A DNA stretch of 64,000 nt from Promicromonospora iranensis (GCF_028994805.1 NZ_JAJQQP010000004.1:1-64000); one strand, 5' to 3'; positions 51,858 to 60,994 are shown, numbered from the stretch's first letter. The notes: generated by a model not told the origin, from the letters alone. A program made the numbers and translations.

Positions 51858-52610
51858 ATGGGCACAGTCTTCTACCTCCCCGGATCCGCGGTGTCGGCCG
51901 TAGACTCGGCTGGTCCAAGTGGTTCACGTCCGGTTCCGGACGTGGAAACATCCGCCAGCAGAGAATCCCGTGGTGCAATGACAGGATCAAGGGAGGCCCT
52001 GCCCGACGTCGACGGGCCCGGGCTGACGCTCGGCGATCGCGCTGCGATCGCCTTGACCGAGTACCGCGAGGGCAACCACCAGGCACTAGGTGAACTGGTG
52101 CGCGAGGCGACGCCGCTGCTCTGGCACACGGTCCGCGCGCAGGGCGTCGATCACGACGCCGCCGAGGACGTGGTGCAGAGCACCTGGGTGGCCCTCGTAC
52201 GTCACGCCGACTCGATCGCAGAGCCCAAGGCTGTGCTGAAGTGGCTCCTGGTGACGGCGAAGCGCGCCGCGTGGGAAGCCGTGCGCAAGCACCGTGACGA
52301 CGAGAAGCGCCGCACGGAGCTCCCGGACGACAGCCCGGAGCACCCGATGGCCCTTCCTGCGAAGGATCCGCTGCCGGACGACGAGGTGCTGCGCGAGGAA
52401 CGCGACCGCATCCTGTGGATGTCGCTCCAGAAACTTCCCGGACGCTGCCAAGAGCTGCTGCGTCTGGTTTCGCTCGCCGACCGGCCGGACTACCGGTACA
52501 TCTCGGCGGCGATCGGAATGCCGATGGGCTCCATCGGCTCAACTCGTGGACGCTGCTTGGCGAAGCTGCGCACCATCCTCGACGAGCAGGGGGACTTCTC
52601 GTGGGCCTGA
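51858..52610 (+). CDS. ECF-type RNA polymerase sigma factor of the CHAT cassette
   Basis: 250 residues from ATG 51858, chosen for its RBS (GAGGAGAGGGGAG upstream); an ATG at 51978 is the alternative and would give 210 residues. Sigma region 2: NHQALGELVREATPLLWHTV then DAAEDVVQSTWVALVRHADS. Region 4: PGRCQELLRLVSLADRPDYR then YISAAIGMPMGSIGSTRGRC. No regulatory extension. It opens the cassette, overlapping the next gene by 10 bp, so it probably drives this operon and other targets, held in check by a neighbouring protein. Confidence 0.9.
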   Translation: MGTVFYLPGSAVSAVDSAGPSGSRPVPDVETSASRESRGAMTGSREALPDVDGPGLTLGDRAAIALTEYREGNHQALGELVREATPLLWHTVRAQGVDHDAAEDVVQSTWVALVRHADSIAEPKAVLKWLLVTAKRAAWEAVRKHRDDEKRRTELPDDSPEHPMALPAKDPLPDDEVLREERDRILWMSLQKLPGRCQELLRLVSLADRPDYRYISAAIGMPMGSIGSTRGRCLAKLRTILDEQGDFSWA

Positions 52611-53161
52611 CGCCGGAACCGAACAAGGACGAAGAGGTCGTGGGGGACCTCTCGTTCGACCCGAAGGGCATGCTCGACGCCGACGACGGGGCCGTGCTGA
52701 CCCGTCTTGCCCAGCTGGTCGATGCGGTGGACCCGGTGCCGAGCGATCTCGTCGAGCGGTCGCTGTTCGCGATCACACTGGCCGGCCTGGAGGCCGACCT
52801 GATGGAGGCGGCCTACCTCGACGCGCCGCTCGCCGGCGTCCGGGGGGCTGCCGCAGCAGCGCGCGCTGACGACACCGCGCCCGCCGAGGCAAAGACCATC
52901 ACCTTCACGCACGACTCGCTGACCGTCATGATCAGCCTGTCCCCGTCCACCGGTGGCCGGGTACGGATCGACGGCTGGGCCGCTCCGGCGGCCGGGCTGG
53001 ACGTGGAGCTGCACCGACCGGGTGCCGACGTCGTCACGGTCGCCTCCGACGAGGACGGCCGGTTCTCGTTCGACTCCGTCGAGCGAGGCCGCGCGAGCCT
53101 GGTGGTGCGCCGCACCGATGGCGGTGGTGGTGCCGTGAGCACGCCGGTCATCGAACTTTGA
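52601..53161 (+). CDS. Small cytosolic protein with carboxypeptidase-regulatory-like C-terminus
   Basis: 186 residues from GTG 52601, overlapping the sigma stop. The N-terminal helical part contains VDAVDPVPSDLVERSLFAIT then LAGLEADLMEAAY, and the C-terminal 90 residues form an Ig/CarboxypepD_reg-like beta sandwich (AAPAAGLDVELHRPGADVVT, then SDEDGRFSFDSVERG). No signal peptide or membrane helix. By position it could be an anti-sigma factor or adapter for the sigma factor, but no zinc anti-sigma motif is present. I do not recognise the family exactly. Confidence 0.7.
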   Translation: MGLTPEPNKDEEVVGDLSFDPKGMLDADDGAVLTRLAQLVDAVDPVPSDLVERSLFAITLAGLEADLMEAAYLDAPLAGVRGAAAAARADDTAPAEAKTITFTHDSLTVMISLSPSTGGRVRIDGWAAPAAGLDVELHRPGADVVTVASDEDGRFSFDSVERGRASLVVRRTDGGGGAVSTPVIEL

Positions 53162-53245
53162 ATTTCTGACCTGTTGGATACCTGACCCGGCTGTGGGGGC
53201 GCGGCGGGGTGAGCCGAGTGCGCCTATCGATGGAGAGGTACTGCT

Positions 53246-54799
53246 GTGAGTGAGCCCATGCCCGAGTCCGAGCTGCAGGTCAGAGACCACGGCGGCACCT
53301 GGTGCCGTGTGCGGGACCTCGATCCTGCACGGGTCTCTTCCCGTCGCCAGGGTCGGCTGATGCCTACGCGTTACGTCGCGGACCGATTGATCGTACGGGC
53401 GGTGGCTGACGTCGAGAGTGACACCGTGGTGGGTATGGTTCGCGAACGCGCGGCAGCACGTGGGTTGGAACTGGAAGAGACCGCTTTCGAGGAAGCGGCG
53501 TCACGTGCAGCGGCGTCCGGTGCCCCCGGGGCACGGCCAGGGCTTGCGTTCCGGATCTTGGCGGGGGAGCAGAGCACGACCCATGGGGATGTATGGGATC
53601 TCCTGGACGAGGTGGCGGACGCAGTCGAAGGTGAGGACCGGCGTCGAGTGTCGCTGGACCACGTGCTGACCGGACACGGAAAGTGGCAGGGACATGGGCG
53701 CCCCGTCGGTCGTGAACCAGCCGTCTTCCTGGGGCCGGCCCCACGGCGCGCGCTCGCGGGCGGAGCCTCGCCTTTGACGGCTGCGGACGGGACGGTTCGA
53801 CCCGTCGTCGCAGTTCTCGACTCCGGAATCGGCACTCACCCTTGGTTCGACGAGGCTACGTCCGTTGTCCTGCGCGGAGCGACGCTCGACGGGGAGCCGA
53901 TCGGTACGGGCGCTGAGGACGAGCCGTTGTATGACGCTGAGGTACGCGGCCGACGTCGTGATGACGTCGCGTACCTCGACACCTATGCGGGGCACGGAAC
54001 GTTCATCGCCGGTGTCGTGCACCAGGTCTGTCCCGACGCGGCGATCATGCCGGTACGAATCTTCGGGGGCGACGGGCGTGTGCGGGAATGGGACCTCGCA
54101 CGCACGCTGGAGAAGCTTCTGGAGTTCCACCTGCGCGGGGTTGCAGGGGCAGCGGGGTACTGGCCGGTCGACGTCGTGGTGCTTAGCGGCGGTTTCTATG
54201 CGGAACGGCCGGAGGACGATGAGGACTACGAGGGTGTGCTGCGCGGACGTCTGCGCGACCTGCGCCGGGTCGGAGTACTTGTCGTGGTATCCGCGGGGAA
54301 CGACGGTTCGACCAGGCCGATCTTCCCTGCAGCGTGGGCGCCCCGAGTCCGGCGCACGCCGGATGGCGCTATCCCGCTCAGTGATGCGGACCTGTGCTCG
54401 GACTACACACCGTTGCTCCCCGTTACGGGAGACAATCCGGACGGCACACTGGCTGACTTCAGTAACGACGGTCCTTGGGTGATCGCGGCACGTCCTGGTG
54501 CACACGTGCTGAGCTCCATGCCCACCACCTTCGACGGTGCTGAGCTTCCTTGGCAGAGCGGGGACGGGCTGCGGCGCACGGTCGATCCGGACAACTTCAG
54601 CAGTGGATTTGGCCTGTGGAGCGGCACCTCGTTCGCCGCGCCGGTCCTGGCCGGTGAACTCGCTGCTGCCCTCTTGCAGGGGCGGGTTCCGGGCTCGTCC
54701 GCGGTGCCCGAGCCCGGTACCGACTCACGTGTTGCGGCGGCCTGGCATGCTGTCACGAGAGTGGGCGACCTTTACACCGAGGCGCCTACACCTGCCTGA
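53246..54799 (+). CDS. Cytosolic S8 (subtilisin-like) serine protease
   Basis: 517 residues from GTG 53246. The catalytic triad is complete: Asp192 in VAVLDSGIGTHP, His250 in GHGTFIAGVV and Ser462 in SGTSFAAPVLAGEL; the oxyanion Asn is in VVVSAGNDGS. It has no signal peptide and no typical inhibitor prodomain; the first 185 residues are a separate domain of unknown role. So it acts inside the cell. It stands between the sigma/adapter pair and two CHAT proteases, suggesting a proteolytic relay. Base composition is visibly less G/C-rich than in neighbouring housekeeping genes. Confidence 0.9.
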   Translation: MSEPMPESELQVRDHGGTWCRVRDLDPARVSSRRQGRLMPTRYVADRLIVRAVADVESDTVVGMVRERAAARGLELEETAFEEAASRAAASGAPGARPGLAFRILAGEQSTTHGDVWDLLDEVADAVEGEDRRRVSLDHVLTGHGKWQGHGRPVGREPAVFLGPAPRRALAGGASPLTAADGTVRPVVAVLDSGIGTHPWFDEATSVVLRGATLDGEPIGTGAEDEPLYDAEVRGRRRDDVAYLDTYAGHGTFIAGVVHQVCPDAAIMPVRIFGGDGRVREWDLARTLEKLLEFHLRGVAGAAGYWPVDVVVLSGGFYAERPEDDEDYEGVLRGRLRDLRRVGVLVVVSAGNDGSTRPIFPAAWAPRVRRTPDGAIPLSDADLCSDYTPLLPVTGDNPDGTLADFSNDGPWVIAARPGAHVLSSMPTTFDGAELPWQSGDGLRRTVDPDNFSSGFGLWSGTSFAAPVLAGELAAALLQGRVPGSSAVPEPGTDSRVAAAWHAVTRVGDLYTEAPTPA

Positions 54800-54825
54800 C
54801 TATTTGCTGAGTATGGTGGTGCCGC

Positions 54826-57423
54826 ATGAGCCGAGTGGACTGGGGCGAGCTCGAGCAGCGCTATACCGACGCTCGGACCCTGAACGACCAGTACCAGCCG
54901 GTTGATGCTCTGGCCGCTTTCCGTGCTCTTGTCACAGATCTCGGTAAGGCAGAGCCACGTTCGGAACGTGCGACCGAGCAACGTTCTCGGCTCATGGTCC
55001 GATCCCACCTCGGTCTCGCCCTGGCGACATACGAGTCCTCGATGGACGGTGCAGCCACGGCCTCGGCGCTGGATCGGGCAGCCGCCGAGGCCGAGGCGGC
55101 GCCTGAATCGATTCGTCGGGGACTCGTCGGACTTGTCTCCGGGCAGCGCGGCGTCGTTCTCCTGCGCAGCGGCCAGTTCGCCGAGAGCCTTGCTCACATC
55201 TCCGCATCGCTGGCCGCGCATGACCCGGACGATCTGCGCAGTCGTGCGATCGACCATCTCAACCGCGGCTTCGCGCTGATGCAGGTCGGGCGGATCGCTG
55301 AGGCGCTCAAGGACCATGAAGCGGCGCACCAGCACGCCGAGGCCGACGGCAACACCCGTACCCAGTCGTTTGCACTCCACAACATCGGCTACGTTCGCCA
55401 CCTGATGGGCGACCTCCCCGGTGCGCTGATGGCGATGGAGAAGGCGCTCGAAGTACTTCCGGACGAGAGCACAGCGATCGACATGCTCGGCCGTGCCGAG
55501 GCCCTCTTTGAGGGAGGGCTGGTGGCCGCAGCGGACGAGCTGCTCACCGAGGCGATCCCTCAGCTCAAAGCCTCGCGGCTTCGTCCCGAACTTGCGGAGG
55601 CTGAGTACTATCGTGCCCGCTGCCTCCTCATCCTGCTCCGTTTTGACGACGCTCAGACACTCGCTGCTCACTCTCGCCGGCACTTTGAGGCTGTCGGCCA
55701 TGTTCCGCGAGCAGTGTTGTCTCGAGTGCTCGAGTTGGATGCTGCGTTGGCCGCAGGCCGACGTAGTGACCGACTCACTCGTGCTAGTGCGCGCCGTCGG
55801 GCGGCACAAGCCCTGGCCACCGTGGTCGAAGGAGATGCCGCCGGCCCGGTCCTCGGGCAGCACCCGGGTCATGCCGCTCGCCTGGTGGCCGCGCAGTGGC
55901 TTGTTATTGCTGGGGACCTCGACGCAGCTCGGGGCACGCTGCAGGAACTGCCTCGCGGTATGAAGAGCGCCCCGCTGACCATGCGTGTCCAGCATTACAC
56001 CGTTCAGGCCGAACTCGCGTTCGCGGAGGGAAACCGGGCGCGCGGCCTCCGTGCAGTCCGGCGGGGCGCGAGGTTGCTCGCGGACCATCGGAGCCGTCTC
56101 GGCTCGGTCGAATCAGTCACTGCGGCAGCTGCTCACGGGGAGGACCTGACCCGAGTTGACGTCGAGACGGCAGTCGCGACGGGCCGTCCGGCTGCCATAT
56201 TCGATGCACTGGAGCGCGGCCGTGCCACATTCGCCGGCGCTGGGCGTGTCACTCCGCCAGAGGACCCGGAGGCGGCCGCACTACTGACCGAGGCTCGTGG
56301 CCTACTCGCGAAGGCGCGTGAGCTCGAGACGACCGAGGCGAAGGAGCGGGAACGGCTGACGCACCGTGCGCGCCGCATTCAGGACCGGGTCAGGGAGCGG
56401 TCATGGCGGCACGCGGGAAACGGAGGCGTGGTCCAGAGCCCGGTCACGGCGCGGGAGATGCATCGCGTTCTGGAAGAGCGCGATGGCGATCCGGTGGTGG
56501 CGAACTTCGTCAGCATCGGTGGCCGTCTTCGTTGTGTGCGCGTTGATTCCCAGGGCGTGAAGACCATCGAAATAGGCCCCGTGAAGGACGTGACCGAGCG
56601 GATTCGCCGCCTCGGCGCGGACTTCGCCATGGCCGCCAACGACCTCATCCCGGCACCCCTGCGAGGAGCGGCCAATGCTTCTCTGGTTCGCAACCTCAAG
56701 ATCCTCGATGACCTCCTCCTCGGCAGCCTCCGCGCCGACGGCGACCTCTACGTCGTTGCCCGCGCCCCCCTGCTCAGCGTCCCCTGGACAGCACTCCCCT
56801 CCCGCAGCGGCCTCCGCACCGCCGTCAACTCGTACGTCGCCCGGGGCCGTACCCACGCCCGCCCCAGCGGCAAGCGCCGACTCCTGGCCGCGGCCGGCCC
56901 TGGCGTGAAGCACGGCACCGAGGAGGCGCACGCCGTCGGCCGCCAGTGGCCGGGCGCAACCGTGCTGACCGGGGAGCACGCCGTCACCGAGCACGTCCGC
57001 ACCGCCCTCGCCACGCACGACGTCGTGCACCTCGCTACCCACGGCCAGCACGACGCCGACAACCCCCTCTTCGCGAGCATCGACCTCGCTGACGGCCCGC
57101 TGTTCGCCCACGAACTCGACGGGACACCGCTGCCGGGGTCGGTGGTGATCCTGTCGTCGTGCGAGGTCGGCGGTTCCACCCAGGTGCTCGGTGGGGAGGT
57201 CCTGGGCCTCACCTCTGTGCTCTTGCGCCTCGGCGCGCGCGCGGTCATCGCGTCGGTCGCCAAGCTCTCCGACGAGCTGGCCGCCCGTGTCATGCCGCGC
57301 CTCCACGCCCACCTGCGGGAGTCCGACGACCCGGAGGCTGCGCTCGCGGCAGCCCTTAAGGACGTCGCGGAGCCGGTGCCGCTCGTCTGCTTCAGCTCGG
57401 TCGAAGGTCTCGCCACCGCGTGA
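54826..57423 (+). CDS. TPR-CHAT caspase-like protease, copy 1
   Basis: 865 residues from ATG 54826, 26 bp after the S8 gene. The N-terminal 450 residues are helical TPR-like repeats (RSRAIDHLNRGFALMQVGRI, FALHNIGYVRHLMGDLPGAL). The C-terminal CHAT domain has the dyad His739 in VHLATHGQHDADNPL and Cys779 in VVILSSCEVGGS, followed by GGEVLGLTSVLLRLGARAVI. CHAT domains are caspase/separase-like and often act after TPR-mediated sensing. Coding before about 56690 is less G/C-rich than after it, so the gene may be chimeric. It is a paralogue of the next gene. Confidence 0.93.
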   Translation: MSRVDWGELEQRYTDARTLNDQYQPVDALAAFRALVTDLGKAEPRSERATEQRSRLMVRSHLGLALATYESSMDGAATASALDRAAAEAEAAPESIRRGLVGLVSGQRGVVLLRSGQFAESLAHISASLAAHDPDDLRSRAIDHLNRGFALMQVGRIAEALKDHEAAHQHAEADGNTRTQSFALHNIGYVRHLMGDLPGALMAMEKALEVLPDESTAIDMLGRAEALFEGGLVAAADELLTEAIPQLKASRLRPELAEAEYYRARCLLILLRFDDAQTLAAHSRRHFEAVGHVPRAVLSRVLELDAALAAGRRSDRLTRASARRRAAQALATVVEGDAAGPVLGQHPGHAARLVAAQWLVIAGDLDAARGTLQELPRGMKSAPLTMRVQHYTVQAELAFAEGNRARGLRAVRRGARLLADHRSRLGSVESVTAAAAHGEDLTRVDVETAVATGRPAAIFDALERGRATFAGAGRVTPPEDPEAAALLTEARGLLAKARELETTEAKERERLTHRARRIQDRVRERSWRHAGNGGVVQSPVTAREMHRVLEERDGDPVVANFVSIGGRLRCVRVDSQGVKTIEIGPVKDVTERIRRLGADFAMAANDLIPAPLRGAANASLVRNLKILDDLLLGSLRADGDLYVVARAPLLSVPWTALPSRSGLRTAVNSYVARGRTHARPSGKRRLLAAAGPGVKHGTEEAHAVGRQWPGATVLTGEHAVTEHVRTALATHDVVHLATHGQHDADNPLFASIDLADGPLFAHELDGTPLPGSVVILSSCEVGGSTQVLGGEVLGLTSVLLRLGARAVIASVAKLSDELAARVMPRLHAHLRESDDPEAALAAALKDVAEPVPLVCFSSVEGLATA

Positions 57424-57577
57424 CTTGAACGGGCGAATCACGATCATCGCCGCCGCCTTCGCCCGGCCCGAGCCCGTGACCTGCGACATCGGAAGGGGCG
57501 GTGACATAAGGCCGCGCACCCCGCTAGCGTGTCCCGCCTGACGCCCGCGACGGCGTGGAAATGGCAATGGGGGCGAC

Positions 57578-60175
57578 ATGTGGCCGGAACTTGAGGCGGA
57601 GCTGCTGGCCGCGCGGGAGCTCAACTCCCGTTCGCGGCCGGGCGATGCTCTGCCATTGTTCCGGCAGGTGCTCGACCGGCTCCGGGCCATGGACCTCACC
57701 GACCTCGAGCCCACTGACCACGAGCGCTGGACCGAGGGCATGGTCCGTTCCCTGGCGGGCGAGGCAGTCTCCGTCCAGGCCGTCGAGGACACGCTCGACA
57801 AGCCGCTGGCACTCCTCGAGGACGCCGATGCCCGCACCGAGACCGCGACGCCGGCGGTCCAGGCCCGTCTCGTCGCCGTCGTCGACGGGACGCGTGGACT
57901 GCTGCTCCAGCGCGCGGGCCGGCAGCTCGACGCCATGGCCGCCTTCGACAGGGTGCTCGCGGACTCGGCGCTGCTCCCCGCGCGAGACCTCGCGGCGGCG
58001 CTGCTCAACCGGGGCGCGACCGCCATCGAGCTGGGCCGGCTCGACGCGGCGCTCCGGGACTTCGACGTCTGCCACGACAAGGCGATGCGCGCCGGCCTGT
58101 CCGCCGTCGCCTCCCTCGCCCTGCACAACACCGGGTTCGTGCGTTACGCGCTCGGCGACCTGCCGGGGGCACTGCGGGCCATGGCTGCGGCCCGCGCCGT
58201 CGACCCGGAGCGGGACGACGGCCTCCTGGAGATCGGGCGCGGCGCCGTCCTCTACGAGGCGGGGCTGCTGGAGGACGCCGAGCGCGTGCTCACCCAGGCC
58301 ATCTCGCGCATGACCGGTCCGGGTCGGGCGCCGCACCGTGCCGAGGCCGAGTACTTCCGTGCGCGCTGTCTCATGGCTCTGCACCGGTGGGACGAGGCCC
58401 GTGTCAGTGCGGCCGTCGCTCGGCGGCACTACGCCGGGGTGGGCCACCCGCAGCGGGCGGCGGTCGCACACGTCGCGGAGCTGGAGGCGATCCTCCTGCC
58501 GATCCGGCGTGGCGAGGCGCCCGTACCGGACGACGCACGTCACCGCGCCGAGCAGGCACTCGAGGCCGCGGAGGCCGGCGACGAGGTCGACCCGCTCCTC
58601 GGGCAGCACCCCGGCCTGGCCGCGCGCTTCGTCGCCGCGCAGTGGTACGTCCTGGCCGACGACGTCGCAGCCGCCCGTGCCGTCCTCGACAACCTCCCGG
58701 ACCGCGTGGCCGACGCCCCACTGAGCACCCGGATCCAGCAGCAGACCGTGCTCGCCCAGATCGCGTTCGCGTCGGGGGACCGGGACAAGGGCATCGCCGC
58801 CGTGCGTGCCGGACTGAGCCTGCTCGCCGACCACCGCGTGGGCCTCGGCTCGGTGGAGTCCGTGACGGCCGCCGCGGCGCACGGGGTCGACCTCCAGCGC
58901 ACCGACGTCGAGGCCGCCGTCCGGACGGGCCGACCCGATGCCTTGTTCGAGGCGCTCGAACGCGGCCGCGCCACGTTCGCGGGAGTGGGCGGCGCGGCCG
59001 CGCCGGACGACCCCGCCGTGCGGGCGCTCGTCACGGAGGCCCGCGGTCTCGTCGTCCGGGCCCGCACCCTCACGGACCAGGAGAGCGCCCCCGAGCGTGC
59101 GTACCTGTTCGAGCGCTCCGGCAGGCTCCTGGCTACGGCCCGCGAGCGTGCCTGGCACCGCACGGGCGCCGACGAGGCCGCGGCCGAGGAACGCCCCGCT
59201 ACCGTCGCGGAGGTGCGTGCTCTTCTCTCCGCCCGCGACGACGGAGCCGTGGTCGCCAACTTCCTGGTGATCGACGGCGTCCTGCGGTGCGTCCGCCTCG
59301 ACGCGAACGGCGAGCGAATCGTGGACCTGGGCACCCGGGCCGACGTCGCCGAGCGGGCCCTGCGTGCCCGCGCCGACCTCGGGGTGTGCGCCAACGACCT
59401 CGTGCCCGCGGCGCTGCGCTCTGTCGCCCGGCGCTCCCTGACCCGCAACCTCCGCGCACTCGACGAGCTCCTCGCCGTACCTCTGGCGGCCGACGGCCCG
59501 CTGTACGTCATCGGCCGGGACCCGCTGGTCGGGGTGCCGTGGACCGCGCTCCCGTCCCGGCGGGGCAAGCGCACCACCATGCGCTCCTACGCGGCGCGCG
59601 GCCGGGCACACCCGTGGCCGGGGGAGGGACACCGGCTCCTTGCCGCCCATGGACCCGGCGTGACACTCGGTGCGGGCGAGGTGCAGGCCGTGGGCACGGT
59701 GTGGCCCGGCGCGACGGTCCTGACCGGCTCCGCCGCCACGACGACGGCCGTGCGCGAGGCGCTCGCCACGCACGACATCGTGCACCTGGCGACCCACGGC
59801 AGGCACGACGCCGACAACCCGCTCTTCGCCTCCATCGACCTGGCCGACGGCCCCCTGTTCGCGCACGAGCTGGACGGCACCCGGCTGCCCGGCTCGGTCG
59901 TGATCCTGTCGGCGTGCGAGGTCGGCGGCTCGTCCCAGGTGGTCGGCGGGGAGGTCCTGGGCCTGACATCGGTCCTCCTGCGCCTCGGCGCCCGCGCCGT
60001 CGTCGCGGCGGTCGCCCCGCTGTCCGACGCCGTCGCCGCCCGCGTGATGCCACGCTTCCACGCCCACCTCCGCGCGACCGACGACCCGGAGGCGGCGCTC
60101 GCCGCAGCGCTCGCGGACGAGCCGGAGCCGGCGCCGCTGGTGTGCTTCGGTTCCCTGGAGGGCCTGCACCGCTGA
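57578..60175 (+). CDS. TPR-CHAT caspase-like protease, copy 2
   Basis: 865 residues, exactly the length of copy 1, in tandem after a 154-bp gap. TPR-like N-terminus (AAALLNRGATAIELGRLDAA, LHNTGFVRYALGDLPGALRA). The CHAT dyad is His740 in VHLATHGRHDADNPL and Cys780 in VVILSACEVGGS. The last 120 residues are nearly the same as in copy 1, while the TPR half is diverged; this suggests a shared substrate or mechanism but different sensors. Uniformly high G/C. The last gene of the cassette; it is followed by the L10 leader of the rplJ operon. Confidence 0.93.
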   Translation: MWPELEAELLAARELNSRSRPGDALPLFRQVLDRLRAMDLTDLEPTDHERWTEGMVRSLAGEAVSVQAVEDTLDKPLALLEDADARTETATPAVQARLVAVVDGTRGLLLQRAGRQLDAMAAFDRVLADSALLPARDLAAALLNRGATAIELGRLDAALRDFDVCHDKAMRAGLSAVASLALHNTGFVRYALGDLPGALRAMAAARAVDPERDDGLLEIGRGAVLYEAGLLEDAERVLTQAISRMTGPGRAPHRAEAEYFRARCLMALHRWDEARVSAAVARRHYAGVGHPQRAAVAHVAELEAILLPIRRGEAPVPDDARHRAEQALEAAEAGDEVDPLLGQHPGLAARFVAAQWYVLADDVAAARAVLDNLPDRVADAPLSTRIQQQTVLAQIAFASGDRDKGIAAVRAGLSLLADHRVGLGSVESVTAAAAHGVDLQRTDVEAAVRTGRPDALFEALERGRATFAGVGGAAAPDDPAVRALVTEARGLVVRARTLTDQESAPERAYLFERSGRLLATARERAWHRTGADEAAAEERPATVAEVRALLSARDDGAVVANFLVIDGVLRCVRLDANGERIVDLGTRADVAERALRARADLGVCANDLVPAALRSVARRSLTRNLRALDELLAVPLAADGPLYVIGRDPLVGVPWTALPSRRGKRTTMRSYAARGRAHPWPGEGHRLLAAHGPGVTLGAGEVQAVGTVWPGATVLTGSAATTTAVREALATHDIVHLATHGRHDADNPLFASIDLADGPLFAHELDGTRLPGSVVILSACEVGGSSQVVGGEVLGLTSVLLRLGARAVVAAVAPLSDAVAARVMPRFHAHLRATDDPEAALAAALADEPEPAPLVCFGSLEGLHR

Positions 60176-60230
60176 CAGCGGGTGTGGCGCGGGCCACGCC
60201 CGCCCGTGCAGCAGCACCCGCATGGCCATG

Positions 60231-60364
60231 TATGATTCTCAGGTAACCCAAGACCGCCGGTTGTTGGACGCTGCCCTCTTGCAGGGCAGAAGAAGACCGA
60301 AGTCCCGCTGAGAGCGGGGGCCTGCGCAGGTGACGAACTCGAGTGCGGCCCTGCCGCGCAAACC
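60231..60364 (+). promoter_or_regulatory. rplJ promoter and ribosomal L10 leader
   Basis: A TATGAT -10 hexamer at 60231 is followed by a structured leader with AGGTAACCCAAGACCGCCGG, a CTGCCCTCTTGCAGGGCAG hairpin and GTCCCGCTGAGAGCGGGGGC. This is the usual actinobacterial L10 leader upstream of rplJ-rplL, where L10(L12)4 binding represses its own synthesis. It separates rplJ from the inserted cassette, so rplJL have their own promoter. Confidence 0.8.
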
Positions 60365-60402
60365 GAGCCCCGTGCGCCTGCGCCGGGGCTCTTTCTCATT
60401 TT
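60365..60402 (+). terminator. Attenuator hairpin in the rplJ leader
   Basis: GAGCCCC (60365-60371) pairs with GGGGCTC (60385-60391), followed by TTTCTCATTTT. An intrinsic terminator placed before the rplJ start, so leader folding can attenuate transcription. Confidence 0.8.
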
Positions 60403-60463
60403 CCGGGGCACGCCCGGGGCGTATGCCCCAGGGGACGGTGGTACCACCACCGGAAGGATTGCC

Positions 60464-60994
60464 ATGGCGAGGCCGGACAAGGCAGCCGCAGTCGCAGAGA
60501 TCGCGGGCAAGCTCCGCGACTCCAACGCGGCCGTGCTGACCGAGTACCGCGGGCTCACCGTCGCGCAGCTCAAGGAGCTGCGGCGGTCGCTCAGCGGCAA
60601 CGCAACCTACGCCGTGGTGAAGAACACGCTGACGGGGATCGCGGCCAAGGAGGCCGGTGTCGAGGGTCTCGACGCCGACCTGAAGGGCCCGTCCGCCATC
60701 GCATTCGTGACCGGGGACCCGGTCACGGCTGCGAAGGGTCTGCGTGACTTCGCCAAGGCGAACCCTGCTCTGGTCATCAAGGGTGGCGTGCTCGACGGCC
60801 GCCCGATGTCCGCTGCAGAGATCACGAAGCTCGCGGACCTCGAGTCCCGCGAGGTTCTGCTGGCCAAGGTGGCCGGCGGTCTGAAGGCCACGCTGACGCG
60901 TGCTGCTTACGCCTTCAGCGCCAAGCCCGCCCAGGTCGCCCGCGTTATCGATGCCCTGCGTCAGAAGCAGGAGTCGGAGGGCGCTGCCGCCTGA
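60464..60994 (+). CDS. rplJ: 50S ribosomal protein L10
   Basis: 176 residues, usual length. Start [20 protein letters not shown], then [20 protein letters not shown] and [18 protein letters not shown]. The C-terminal helix that binds L7/L12 dimers is present. It forms the base of the ribosomal stalk and with L12 represses its own operon by binding the leader. Confidence 0.98.
   Translation: MARPDKAAAVAEIAGKLRDSNAAVLTEYRGLTVAQLKELRRSLSGNATYAVVKNTLTGIAAKEAGVEGLDADLKGPSAIAFVTGDPVTAAKGLRDFAKANPALVIKGGVLDGRPMSAAEITKLADLESREVLLAKVAGGLKATLTRAAYAFSAKPAQVARVIDALRQKQESEGAAA

Noticed and set aside
57524-60229. A 900-codon open frame on the minus strand opposite TPR-CHAT copy 2
   Set aside because: It is a mirror of the high-G/C third codon positions of the real gene. 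The product is Arg/Gly/Ala/Val-rich low-complexity sequence with no domain, and the plus-strand gene has clear CHAT motifs.
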